From Hymenobacter norwichensis DSM 15439 (GTDB lineage Bacteria > Bacteroidota > Bacteroidia > Cytophagales > Hymenobacteraceae): a stretch of 64,000 bases of DNA. Positions 52,345 through 59,738 of this stretch are shown piece by piece. The stretch covers positions 248,001 through 312,000 of the forward strand of contig NZ_ATVL01000009.1 in NCBI RefSeq assembly GCF_000420705.1, in the 5' to 3' direction. How positions within the stretch are numbered: position 1 is the first letter of the stretch; every line of letters begins with the position of its first letter. Both the position numbers and the translations under genes were made by a program. The notes beneath the pieces were generated by a model. The model had not been told where the DNA came from and did not search any database. It saw only the letters and a program-made list of their open reading frames with translations.

Positions 52345-54060
52345 TTAAAATAAGTTATACAACTGCGCCAGCGGCAGCTTGGTGGCTGGTTCGCAGGTGA
52401 TGTGCACGCCGTCCACGGTTACGCGGTAGGTTTCCGGGTCCACTTCGATATTGGGTAGGTAGTCGTTAAGCGCCATGTCTTTCTTAGCCACGGTGCGGCA
52501 ACCTTTCACCGCTATTACCTGCTTGGTCAGGCCATATTTTGCCTGCACGTGCGCCACCGAGGCCTGCGAGACAAACACCATTGACGTCGGGCCGATGGCT
52601 GAACCTAGGGAGCCAAACATGGGCCGCGAGAAGGCTGGCTGCGGCGTTGGGATGGAGGCGTTGGCGTCGCCCATTTGGGACTGCACAATCACGCCGCCCT
52701 TGATAATCATCTCGGGGCGGGCGCCGAAAAACTGCGGCTTCCAGAGCACCAAATCGGCAAGCTTGTCTAGCTCTATGGAACCTACTTCGTCGGCGAAACC
52801 GTGGGCGCGGGCGGGGTTGATGGTGTACTTGGCCACGTAGCGCTTCACCCGAAAATTGTGGTGGCCGCGGCCGGCGTCTTCGGGGAGGGGGCCGCGCTGC
52901 TGGGCCATTTTGTGGGCGGTTTGCCAGGTGCGGGTCAGCACTTCGCCTACCCGGCCCATAGCCTGCGAATCGGAGCTGATGATGCTGAGCGCGCCCATGT
53001 CGTGCAGAATATCCTCGGCGGCAATGGTTTCGCCCCGGATGCGGCTTTCGGCAAAGGCCACGTCCTCGGGGATGTTCCGGTCGAGGTGGTGGCACACCAT
53101 GAGCATGTCCAGATGCTCATCAATGGTGTTGACCGTGAAGGGCCGGGTGGGGTTGGTGGACGAGGGAATGACGTTCGGCTCGCCGCAAATCTTGATGATG
53201 TCGGGGGCGTGGCCGCCGCCGGCGCCCTCGGTGTGGTAGGCGTGGATGGTGCGGCCCTTGAAAGCGGCAGTGCTGGTTTCCACAAAGCCGCTTTCGTTGA
53301 GTGTGTCAGTATGGATGCACACCTGCACATCGTACTGCTCGGCAATACTGAGGCACTGGTCGATGGCGGCGGGCGTGGTGCCCCAGTCTTCGTGCAACTT
53401 GAAGCCCAGCGCGCCGGCTTCCACCTGCTCAATCAAACCTTCGGGGCGGGAGGTGTTGCCTTTGCCCAGGAAGCCGAAGTTCAGCGGATACGCCTCGGTG
53501 GCGCGCATCATCATTTCCAGGTAGAACGCGCCCGGTGTGCAGGTGGTAGCCGTAGTGCCGGCTGCCGGACCTGTACCGCCGCCCACCATCGTGGTAATGC
53601 CCGAGGCCAGTGCCTCCGGTATCTGCTGCGGACTGATGAAGTGAATGTGGCAATCAATGGCCCCCGCCGTCAGAATCTGGCCTTCGCCGGCAATAACTTC
53701 GGTAGTCACGCCCACTACCATGCCGGGCGTCACGCCGGGCATAATGTGTGGGTTGCCCGCCTTGCCGATGCCAGCTATCCGCCCGTGCTTGATACCAATA
53801 TCGGCCTTGTAGATGCCGGTGTAGTCCACGACTAGGGCGTTGGTAATCAGTAAATCCAGCGCGTCGGCCTGCGCAATGCCGGCGGCCTGGCCCATGCCGT
53901 CGCGCAGCACCTTGCCACCCCCGAACTTGCATTCCTCGCCATACACCGTGTAGTCCTGCTCGACTTCAATCAGCAAATCCGTGTCGCCGAGGCGCACTTT
54001 GTCGCCGGTGGTGGGGCCGTACATATCGGCGTACGCCTGCCGGTTGATGGGAAGGGACAT
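52345..54060 (-). CDS. ureC: Urease alpha subunit UreC
   Basis: 571 residues, the normal length. Start motif [20 protein letters not shown] is typical. Active-site residues are intact: nickel ligands His138 and His140 (DCHIHF), carbamylated Lys221 (GFKLHEDWG), His250 (CIHTDT), His276 (AYHTEG), flap Cys323/His324 ([10 protein letters not shown]) and Asp364 (SSDSQAMG). It hydrolyses urea to ammonia and carbamate in the cytoplasm. The upstream ureAB gene is unusually separated from it by a gene for a membrane protein, while ureF follows at 23 bases. On the plus strand a long antisense frame (52801-53835) is a shadow. Confidence 0.97.
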   Translation of the reverse strand: MSLPINRQAYADMYGPTTGDKVRLGDTDLLIEVEQDYTVYGEECKFGGGKVLRDGMGQAAGIAQADALDLLITNALVVDYTGIYKADIGIKHGRIAGIGKAGNPHIMPGVTPGMVVGVTTEVIAGEGQILTAGAIDCHIHFISPQQIPEALASGITTMVGGGTGPAAGTTATTCTPGAFYLEMMMRATEAYPLNFGFLGKGNTSRPEGLIEQVEAGALGFKLHEDWGTTPAAIDQCLSIAEQYDVQVCIHTDTLNESGFVETSTAAFKGRTIHAYHTEGAGGGHAPDIIKICGEPNVIPSSTNPTRPFTVNTIDEHLDMLMVCHHLDRNIPEDVAFAESRIRGETIAAEDILHDMGALSIISSDSQAMGRVGEVLTRTWQTAHKMAQQRGPLPEDAGRGHHNFRVKRYVAKYTINPARAHGFADEVGSIELDKLADLVLWKPQFFGARPEMIIKGGVIVQSQMGDANASIPTPQPAFSRPMFGSLGSAIGPTSMVFVSQASVAHVQAKYGLTKQVIAVKGCRTVAKKDMALNDYLPNIEVDPETYRVTVDGVHITCEPATKLPLAQLYNLF

Positions 54061-54063
54061 AAG

Positions 54064-54606
54064 TTAGTCGTTGGAAGCTCGAGCAGTAGATGTATAGAAA
54101 GAATTGATTTGAGCTAGAAGTGGCTCTAGCGGCTTATTCCCAGCCATCGTGTTGTAAAATTGTTGGTTGATTGAGCAGTCCAGTACCTGACCATCCACAA
54201 CTTTTATCAGATATGGGAAGCCTTTCCGGTCTTTGACGCCAGTAAGCATAGTTGAAAGGAAGCTGAGGTCATCTCCGGTAACAATTCGCTTACCCTCTAC
54301 CAAAGTTCTTCTGACCGCAGGAGCCAGTTTAGGAGCAAGCATTTCACGGGCAAACGCGACGCTGCTTTTGCGGTTATTATAGAAGAAAAAACATACACCA
54401 TTCATCTGCTGCAAATACAGGTTGTATTCCTTTTGGAATCTCTTGTTAGAGAAATGCGACCAGATTAAAATGAATGGCAGCAATGGCAAGCAAATAATGG
54501 CAGCAACTAGAATAGCAGCTACGATACAAGAGCCTGCCACCAAGCTGATGAGTGTATCACTTGCCTTATTAACAAGGTCTCCTGCCTTTCTAATCAAATT
54601 TCCCAT
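54064..54606 (-). CDS. Unrecognised membrane protein inserted between ureAB and ureC
   Basis: 180 residues from ATG 54606 (MGNLIRKAGDLVNKASDTLI); the frame continues to 54690 but would overlap ureAB by about 45 bases. One long hydrophobic segment (AGSCIVAAILVAAIICLPLL, about 22-45) is followed by a polar domain with FQKEYNLYLQQMNGVCFFFY, LAPAVRRTLVEGKRIVTGDD and CSINQQFYNTMAGNKPLEPL. No family is recognised. Base composition is visibly more AT-rich than ureC and ureAB, suggesting later insertion. Its stop lies 3 bases before ureC's ATG, so it shares the urease transcript. A role in urea or nickel handling, or plain accidental insertion, are both possible. Confidence 0.75.
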   Translation of the reverse strand: MGNLIRKAGDLVNKASDTLISLVAGSCIVAAILVAAIICLPLLPFILIWSHFSNKRFQKEYNLYLQQMNGVCFFFYNNRKSSVAFAREMLAPKLAPAVRRTLVEGKRIVTGDDLSFLSTMLTGVKDRKGFPYLIKVVDGQVLDCSINQQFYNTMAGNKPLEPLLAQINSFYTSTARASND

Positions 54607-54643
54607 AGTGATAATGAGTGCAAGTAGATATTGACGATCTAAA

Positions 54644-55381
54644 CTAAGTAGGGAGTCTATCCAAGGCACCGCTTCTTTTTCCATCTTCATCTAGCTTCCC
54701 ATCAATCCAGCCGTTGCCGCCGTACACGATACGCTCGCCGGCCAGGGCTACCAGCGTCACCCGTTTCCGCTCGCCGGGCTCGAAGCGGACGGCCGTGCCG
54801 GCGGGGATGTTGAGGCGGAACCCGTAAGCCAGCGCCCGGTCGAATTGCAGGGCGGCGTTGGTTTCGAAGAACGGATAGTGCGAGCCGACTTGCACCGGCC
54901 GGTCGCCCATGTTGGTCACGTCCAGCTCCACGGTGACGCGGTCGGCGTTCAGGGTAATGTCTGCCGAAGCCAGCAGGTACTCGCCGGGGTTGGGGTGCAG
55001 CACGTTGTCGATAATCAGCTTCTCGGCGGTGCGGGTGAGGCCGGAGGCGTAGAGGGCCAGGGTGGGGTCGCCGGTTTCGCGGCAGATGGGGTGGTGTACC
55101 GTAACGAGCTTGGTGCCGTCGGGGAAGGTGCCTTCTACCTGTACTTCGGCAATCATGTCGGCTACGCCGGGCAGCACGTCGGAGAGGCCCAGCAGTTGCT
55201 TGCCTTTGTCCATAAGCACGGCCACTCGCTCCCCGTCGCGGATAAACTCTAGCAGTTGCGTGGCAATGAGAGCTACGGCTTCGGGGTAGTTGAGGAGCAG
55301 GCCGCGGGCGTAGCGCTTCTGGGCCACGAAGCCGGCTTGGTGCAGCACCAACTTGTCAAGGTCTTTGGGCGAAAGGTGCAT
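54644..55381 (-). CDS. ureAB: Fused urease gamma/beta subunit (UreA-UreB)
   Basis: 245 residues. UreA part (1 to about 100): [40 protein letters not shown] and [18 protein letters not shown]. UreB part (about 130 to 235): [40 protein letters not shown] and [17 protein letters not shown]. Fusion of gamma and beta subunits is known from Helicobacter and occurs in some Bacteroidota. With UreC it forms the urease core. The downstream neighbour is the unknown membrane protein at 54064-54606, and the region upstream contains a palindromic repeat before the nickel permease gene. Confidence 0.95.
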   Translation of the reverse strand: MHLSPKDLDKLVLHQAGFVAQKRYARGLLLNYPEAVALIATQLLEFIRDGERVAVLMDKGKQLLGLSDVLPGVADMIAEVQVEGTFPDGTKLVTVHHPICRETGDPTLALYASGLTRTAEKLIIDNVLHPNPGEYLLASADITLNADRVTVELDVTNMGDRPVQVGSHYPFFETNAALQFDRALAYGFRLNIPAGTAVRFEPGERKRVTLVALAGERIVYGGNGWIDGKLDEDGKRSGALDRLPT

Positions 55382-55412
55382 GGTTTAATAATCAGGAGAG
55401 GAATAACAAAAG

Positions 55413-55515
55413 AGAACGTCATGCAGAGGCGGCGCCGAAGCATCTCGCATGCTGACTCAGGAGCAATTCAACAATTCAAGCGGGATGCTTCGGCGCCGCC
55501 TCTGCATGACGTTCT
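55413..55515. repeat. Palindromic repeat element between the nickel permease and ureAB
   Basis: Arms of 36 bases at 55413-55448 and 55480-55515 (left arm AGAACGTCATGCAGAGGCGG...), one mismatch, loop 31 bases. The outer AACGTCATGCAGAG and the inner GAAGCATCTCGC are shared with the element at 51533; the middle differs but compensates on both arms, so pairing is conserved. Confidence 0.9.
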
Positions 55516-55532
55516 GACTTAGCCTCTGCATA

Positions 55533-56132
55533 TTACACATTCACGTAAATCATCCAGCCGCCGTACGCTATGCAGGCCACCGACGATACCACGCCGGTAA
55601 CCAGCCGGATTCGGCCACTCAGGCGCATGCGGGGGGTGTAAGGAATGCTCAGCAAACCCGCCACGCCAAACATACCCAGGATTGACCCCACCCCAAATAC
55701 CAGCAGGTACAGCACACCCAGCAGCGGGCTGCTAATTTCGCTCATCACCAGCAGGACTAGCGCGCCGCTGCCCGCCAAGCCATGGATGAGGCCCACAGTG
55801 TAGGCGACGCGGTGCTCGGAGGTGGCTTTGATTTTGAAGCCCAGCGGTTCCTTGCCCGCCAACCGGCTCAGGCCCATGACGATAAGCATCAGCCCCACCG
55901 CTGCCTCGAAGTAGCCGGATTGCAGGAACGTGGCCCGGCTTAGCAGAATCACGGAGCCCACCAGCGCAATCATGGTGGTGTGGCCCAGGCCCCAATAGAG
56001 GCCGTCCTTCATGGCCAGCGCCGTGCTGTCGCGCCGGGAAACCATGCTGCTGACGGCCAGCAGATGGTCCGGTTCAAAAGCATGGCCCGCACCGGCTACG
56101 GAGGCAAACACTAAGGGCAAAAGGTTCTCCAT
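55533..56132 (-). CDS. Nickel permease-like urease accessory membrane protein (UreH/HupE-NicO type)
   Basis: 199 residues from ATG 56132 (MENLLPLVFASVAGAGHAFE). The nickel/cobalt transporter signature HAFEPDHLLAVSSMVSR (His17, Asp22, His23) lies in the first helix, with GLGHTTM in the second. Six helices follow, including HGLAGSGALVLLVMSEISS. Related proteins supply nickel to urease. It is the first gene upstream of ureAB on the same strand, separated by a palindromic repeat. A near -7 box (TACCTTTA on minus at 56145-56152) precedes the start. Exact metal is inferred from context. Confidence 0.86.
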   Translation of the reverse strand: MENLLPLVFASVAGAGHAFEPDHLLAVSSMVSRRDSTALAMKDGLYWGLGHTTMIALVGSVILLSRATFLQSGYFEAAVGLMLIVMGLSRLAGKEPLGFKIKATSEHRVAYTVGLIHGLAGSGALVLLVMSEISSPLLGVLYLLVFGVGSILGMFGVAGLLSIPYTPRMRLSGRIRLVTGVVSSVACIAYGGWMIYVNV

Positions 56133-56270
56133 GCAGAAGCAGGCTAAAGGTAGCTGGCTGTATTGGGCAGAGAATCCGGGGTGGGGCGGGGGTGACAACG
56201 CGGCGGAGGTAGTGCGCTACGTGCCAGAGCGGGGTTGGGCAAGTTAAGCGCTCAGCCCCAATAAAACGCA

Positions 56271-56302
56271 AAAGCAGCCCAACATTGCGGTTGGGCTGCT
56301 TT
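56271..56302 (-). terminator. Rho-independent hairpin after the ankyrin gene
   Basis: Perfect stem AAAGCAGCCCAAC (56271-56283) and GTTGGGCTGCTTT (56290-56302) with a 6-base loop. Read leftward it lies about 80 bases downstream of the ankyrin stop (56381) and upstream of the permease start; a weak T-run precedes. Confidence 0.7.
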
Positions 56303-56311
56303 CAGCTGCCG

Positions 56312-56380
56312 GTTGTTAGTTGCGGATTAGCAGTTATGAGTTTTCAGTTAACTCATGACTGCTAATCCGCAACTAACAAC
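56312..56380. repeat. 30-base inverted repeat abutting the ankyrin gene stop
   Basis: Arms GTTGTTAGTTGCGGATTAGC... (56312-56341) and its complement (56351-56380) with one mismatch and a 9-base loop. The right arm ends one base before the stop codon of the ankyrin gene. AT-rich sequence unlike the GC-rich palindromes of the urease locus; a second hairpin lies 10 bases further on. Confidence 0.85.
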
Positions 56381-56827
56381 TCATTTCCCCTGGAGAAGCT
56401 TCACTACGTCGGCGTTGCCGCTTTCCTTGGCACTGGCCAAAGCGTCTTTGCCGTCTTTGTCTTTGAGCTTGGGGTCGGCACCGGCGGCTAGCAGCAGGGT
56501 AACTAGCTCGGCGTTTCCTTCGCTGGCAGCAGCCATCAGAGCAGTGGCGTTGAAGCTGTCGGGCTTATTAACTAAGGCCTTGTTCTGGAGTAGCACCTTC
56601 ACGATTTCGGTGCGACTTTGGCCGGCGGCTAGAATCAGGAAGCTGGTGGGGAAACCGGGCATCATTTCCACCGGGGCGTTGGGGTCGGCGCCAGCTTTGA
56701 GCAGGGCGGCCACTTCTGCCGGTTGGTTTTTCACTACTGCAGCGTACACTTTTTGAGTGGGAGTTTGGGCCAGGACAAGGGACGTGTAGCCTAAAAATAA
56801 AACAAAAGACAGAATAAGTTTTTTCAT
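56381..56827 (-). CDS. Secreted ankyrin-repeat protein
   Basis: 148 residues from ATG 56827; MKKLILSFVLFLGYTSLVLA is a signal peptide. Three to four ankyrin repeats follow: VYAAVVKNQPAEVAALLKAG, FLILAAGQSRTEIVKVLLQN, ATALMAAASEGNAELVTLLL and KDALASAKESGNADVVKLLQ. Such small periplasmic ankyrin proteins mediate protein-protein contacts; some act with catalase or as immunity-like proteins. The partner is not visible here. Monocistronic with its own promoter box and hairpins. Confidence 0.9.
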   Translation of the reverse strand: MKKLILSFVLFLGYTSLVLAQTPTQKVYAAVVKNQPAEVAALLKAGADPNAPVEMMPGFPTSFLILAAGQSRTEIVKVLLQNKALVNKPDSFNATALMAAASEGNAELVTLLLAAGADPKLKDKDGKDALASAKESGNADVVKLLQGK

Positions 56828-56862
56828 GCCATGAAACGGGCTTTTGTGCAAAAGAATAATCT

Positions 56863-56870
56863 CAAATATA
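56863..56870 (-). promoter_or_regulatory. Putative -7 box for the ankyrin gene
   Basis: Minus strand reads TATATTTG, an exact TAnnTTTG match, 35 bases before the ATG at 56827. The next upstream sequence is AT-rich but lacks a clear TTTG. Confidence 0.4.
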
Positions 56871-57125
56871 ACATATTGACTAGATAAAACACTATTTGCG
56901 CCATACGGGGCCAGAAAGGTTGCACTTCGCCCAACTATCCGAAATACGGGTGTAAGTTGGTTTCATCTTATTTTATATGGTTGGCTCAGCATCACGGATG
57001 GCACATTGCCGCCACCATGGCGCAGCCCTTCTTGCCGTCTGTAAAGCAGAAAACAAGAAAGACTGCGCGAAACAGAAGCCACTGAATTTATACGGGCGGC
57101 AACCAATTGGCCCTGTCACCGCAGC

Positions 57126-58139
57126 CTAGGCCAAAGCTACTTGGCGGCCCATCCGCTGGGCCATTACGCTGGCCAGAATAATTTGCAGCGCGTGGTAAAG
57201 CATCAGCGGCAATAGCAGAGCCCCGGTAGCGGCAGTGGCCGGAAACAGCAGGCTGGCCATCACGCTGCCGTGCACCAACGATTTTTTAGAGCCGCAAAAC
57301 AGCGCCACAATTCGGTCTTCGCGCGAAAAACCCAGCACCCGACTCAACCCCCACACCAGCCCGAAAATCACGAAGTACAGCGCTACCATGCCCAGGCCCA
57401 GCAATATTATATCGGTGGGTACGTAGCTGCGGAAAATGCCTTCGGCAAACGACTCGCAGAATGAAGTAAAGACAATGCAGAGGATGATAATTTGGTCGAA
57501 AACGCGCAGCTTTTGCTTGTGCTTGTCCGCGAAGCCTCCGAAGCGACGGTTGAGTAGCACCCCCGCCACTACGGGCAGCACCACCTGCCACGTTAGGTCG
57601 AGGGCTAGGTGCCAGAGGCGGCCGCCGCCAGTGCCGGTGTTCAGAATCAGGCTGGTCCAAATAGGAGTGAGGAAAATGCCGAGCAAGCTGCTGATGCTGG
57701 CGTTGAAGATGGCCGCGGGCAGGTTGCCACCCGCAATGCCCACCATCACCACCGACGTGGACACCGTACTAGGCAGCGTACAGAGAAAGAAGATGCTCTG
57801 CCACAGCAAATCAGCTTTTTCACTGCCGAAAAACGGCCGCACCAGCAGCGCCAGCAACGGAAACGCCACAAACGTGACAAGCTGTACTACCGTGTGCAAC
57901 CGCCAGTTGCGCAGCCCAGCCTTCATCTTATCCAGGTTTAGCCGCAGGCCATAAAAGAAGAAAATCAACGCCACGCCGCCCGTCGTTACCACTTTCCAGG
58001 GGATGGGGCTGGCCTTGCTCCCCAAGTCGGGCAGCAGGTAAGCCAGTAGCACGGCCCCCGCCAAACCCAGCAGAAACCAGTCGAGCAGGCCGGTGTTGCG
58101 CAGGAAGGCTACGATACGGTTTTCGGACGTGGTAGACAT
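57126..58139 (-). CDS. Bile acid:sodium symporter family transporter (YfeH/SLC10A7-like)
   Basis: 337 residues from ATG 58139 (MSTTSENRIVAFLRNTGLLD). About ten helices; motifs include VALIFFFYGLRLNLDKMKAG, FLCTLPSTVSTSVVMVGIAG, FNASISSLLGIFLTPIW and FCGSKKSLVHGSVMASLLFP, the features of the BASS/SBF-like group with E. coli YfeH. These proteins transport organic anions with sodium; members related to SLC10A7 are poorly characterised. It stands alone between the ankyrin gene and a terminator on minus. Substrate not determined. Confidence 0.9.
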   Translation of the reverse strand: MSTTSENRIVAFLRNTGLLDWFLLGLAGAVLLAYLLPDLGSKASPIPWKVVTTGGVALIFFFYGLRLNLDKMKAGLRNWRLHTVVQLVTFVAFPLLALLVRPFFGSEKADLLWQSIFFLCTLPSTVSTSVVMVGIAGGNLPAAIFNASISSLLGIFLTPIWTSLILNTGTGGGRLWHLALDLTWQVVLPVVAGVLLNRRFGGFADKHKQKLRVFDQIIILCIVFTSFCESFAEGIFRSYVPTDIILLGLGMVALYFVIFGLVWGLSRVLGFSREDRIVALFCGSKKSLVHGSVMASLLFPATAATGALLLPLMLYHALQIILASVMAQRMGRQVALA

Positions 58140-58179
58140 AAGAATGAGCAGGGAGTGAGTAGGCAAAAAGACAAAAGAA

Positions 58180-58208
58180 AAGCGTCAGGCCGCAATAGCC
58201 TGACGCTT
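58180..58208 (-). terminator. Rho-independent terminator after the PepSY gene
   Basis: Perfect stem AAGCGTCAGGC (58180-58190) and GCCTGACGCTT (58198-58208), loop 7 bases. Read leftward it is followed by TTTTCTTTTG. It lies 40 bases past the PepSY stop. Confidence 0.85.
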
Positions 58209-58247
58209 CTTGAAAATACGGTATAGGTAAGTCCGGGTTCAGGCGAA

Positions 58248-59549
58248 CTACGCGGCTACCAGTTTACGGGGCTTCTTTTTAGCCTTATTGGTACGGTTCC
58301 ACCACAGGATGGTGCCGGTAATGGGAAACGTAAAGCCCAGCACCACAATCACAAAGGCCAGCACCTTAGTAGGCCAGCCGAAAATAGCGCCGGTGTGCAC
58401 TGGCTTGAACAGCCCCCGGATGCGCTGCCCCACCGGTTGCTGCCCATAGGTGGTTTGGCGCAGCACCTGACCCGAATACTGGTCGAAATACACGTCGTCG
58501 GTAGCACGCTCGGTGAGGGCATCGGGGCGGAGCATACCCACCTGAATGCTGCCGGTCGGCTCCTTGGGCACCTGCACCGAGTAGCTGACGGCCGCCGGAA
58601 TCTGGCGTTGCGCGGCTTGCAAAGCGGCATCAGCCCCAAAGGTTACGCCGCCAGCAGTTGGGACAGTAGACGTGGGGGGCTCGGGCCGCTGCTTGGGCGA
58701 GTTGGTGAGGGTGTTGATGGTGTTGCCCACCCAATCAAAAGACATACCTACGCCTGTCAGGGCCATAATCAGCAGGAAGATAGACGTGTAGAACCCCAGC
58801 ACGATGTGAAAATCGTGGTTGAGGCGTTTCCAGCTGCTGCCCCATTTCACTTTCAGGCGCTGCGTAAGATTCTTGCGGGCTGTGGGCCACCACAACACGA
58901 TGCCGGTACCCAGAATGAACAGAAATACGATGGAGTTGATGCCCATAATGAGCTTGCCGGTGCGCCCGGCCACTAGGCCCCGGTGAATTTCCTCCATGAA
59001 GTGAAAGAACGTTTCGCGCGGGTTGATTTCGTCGATAACCGCCCCGGTGTAGGGGTTCACGAAGAGGCGCGGACCCACGTTGCGGCCTTTGCCGCCGGGA
59101 CCACCTTTGCCCCCTGGTCCGCCTCTCTCGCCTTTACCACCCGCTATACCACGGGCTTCGGCCTGGTCAGGGCCGCCGCGCTGCTGACCACGGGCGTCTG
59201 CTCCAGGGGCTTCAGTCCGCTGTTCCGGCTGGCCTGCCTTGCCGCCGGGGCCGCCTTTACCGCCCTTGTCTTCGCCGGCCAGGTTCACCTCCATGGTGCG
59301 CGCAGGGTCGGAGTAGACTTTGAAGCTGCTGATTTTGCCTTTGGGCTTGGCGGTTTTTACGGCATCGGTGAGCTGGGCCAAGGATAGGCGCGACGTGGTG
59401 GCCGTCGTCACAAAGTAGCGCTCCGGGTGCCAGGCCTGTTCCAGCTCTTTTTCAAAAACCAGAATCCCACCTGTGAAACACACCACGAGAATGAGCAGCC
59501 CGGAAGCTAGCCCGAGGTACAAGTGAATGCGGCGGAAGAGGATTTTCAT
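58248..59549 (-). CDS. PepSY-associated TM protein with collagen-like Gly-rich insert
   Basis: 433 residues. Family features: first helix in FRRIHLYLGLASGLLILVVC, VFEKELEQAWHPERYFV, the RLFVNPYTGAVIDEINPRE PepSY-like strand, HFMEEIHRGLVAGRTGKLIM, WWPTARKNLTQRLKVKWGSS and a final helix near VLAFVIVVLGFTFPITGTIL. Such proteins accompany siderophore receptors and may reduce ferric siderophores. Residues about 93-160 form an unusual Gly/Lys/Pro-rich insert (PGGKGGPGGKG) lying in the periplasmic loop, absent in typical members. It follows the TonB siderophore receptor gene on the same strand with a terminator between, so both belong to one iron-uptake module. Confidence 0.9.
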   Translation of the reverse strand: MKILFRRIHLYLGLASGLLILVVCFTGGILVFEKELEQAWHPERYFVTTATTSRLSLAQLTDAVKTAKPKGKISSFKVYSDPARTMEVNLAGEDKGGKGGPGGKAGQPEQRTEAPGADARGQQRGGPDQAEARGIAGGKGERGGPGGKGGPGGKGRNVGPRLFVNPYTGAVIDEINPRETFFHFMEEIHRGLVAGRTGKLIMGINSIVFLFILGTGIVLWWPTARKNLTQRLKVKWGSSWKRLNHDFHIVLGFYTSIFLLIMALTGVGMSFDWVGNTINTLTNSPKQRPEPPTSTVPTAGGVTFGADAALQAAQRQIPAAVSYSVQVPKEPTGSIQVGMLRPDALTERATDDVYFDQYSGQVLRQTTYGQQPVGQRIRGLFKPVHTGAIFGWPTKVLAFVIVVLGFTFPITGTILWWNRTNKAKKKPRKLVAA

Positions 59550-59600
59550 GCGTTACGATAGATAAAAAGACGAGTAGCAATGCATTCGGCAAGCTTGGGC

Positions 59601-59647
59601 AAAAACCCCGGAAGGTAACCAGGTGCAGCTGGCTCTTTCCGGGGTTT
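59601..59647 (-). terminator. Rho-independent terminator after the TonB receptor gene
   Basis: Stem AAACCCCGGAA/TTCCGGGGTTT (59603-59613, 59637-59647) with a smaller internal CCAG/CTGG stem. Read leftward the stem is followed by TTTTTGCCC. It separates the receptor and PepSY genes. Confidence 0.82.
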
Positions 59648-59738
59648 CTTCACTCACCTCATTAGTCGATGCTTGACAATAGTTGATTGATTGTTTCTGT
59701 AAGGCGTTACCAATCAATGTGCAACAATTACCAATCAG

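Noticed and set aside
52801..53835. 344-codon frame antisense to ureC
   Set aside because: ureC on the opposite strand has every catalytic residue; the antisense frame is Gly/Val/His-rich as expected for a shadow of GC-rich coding DNA.
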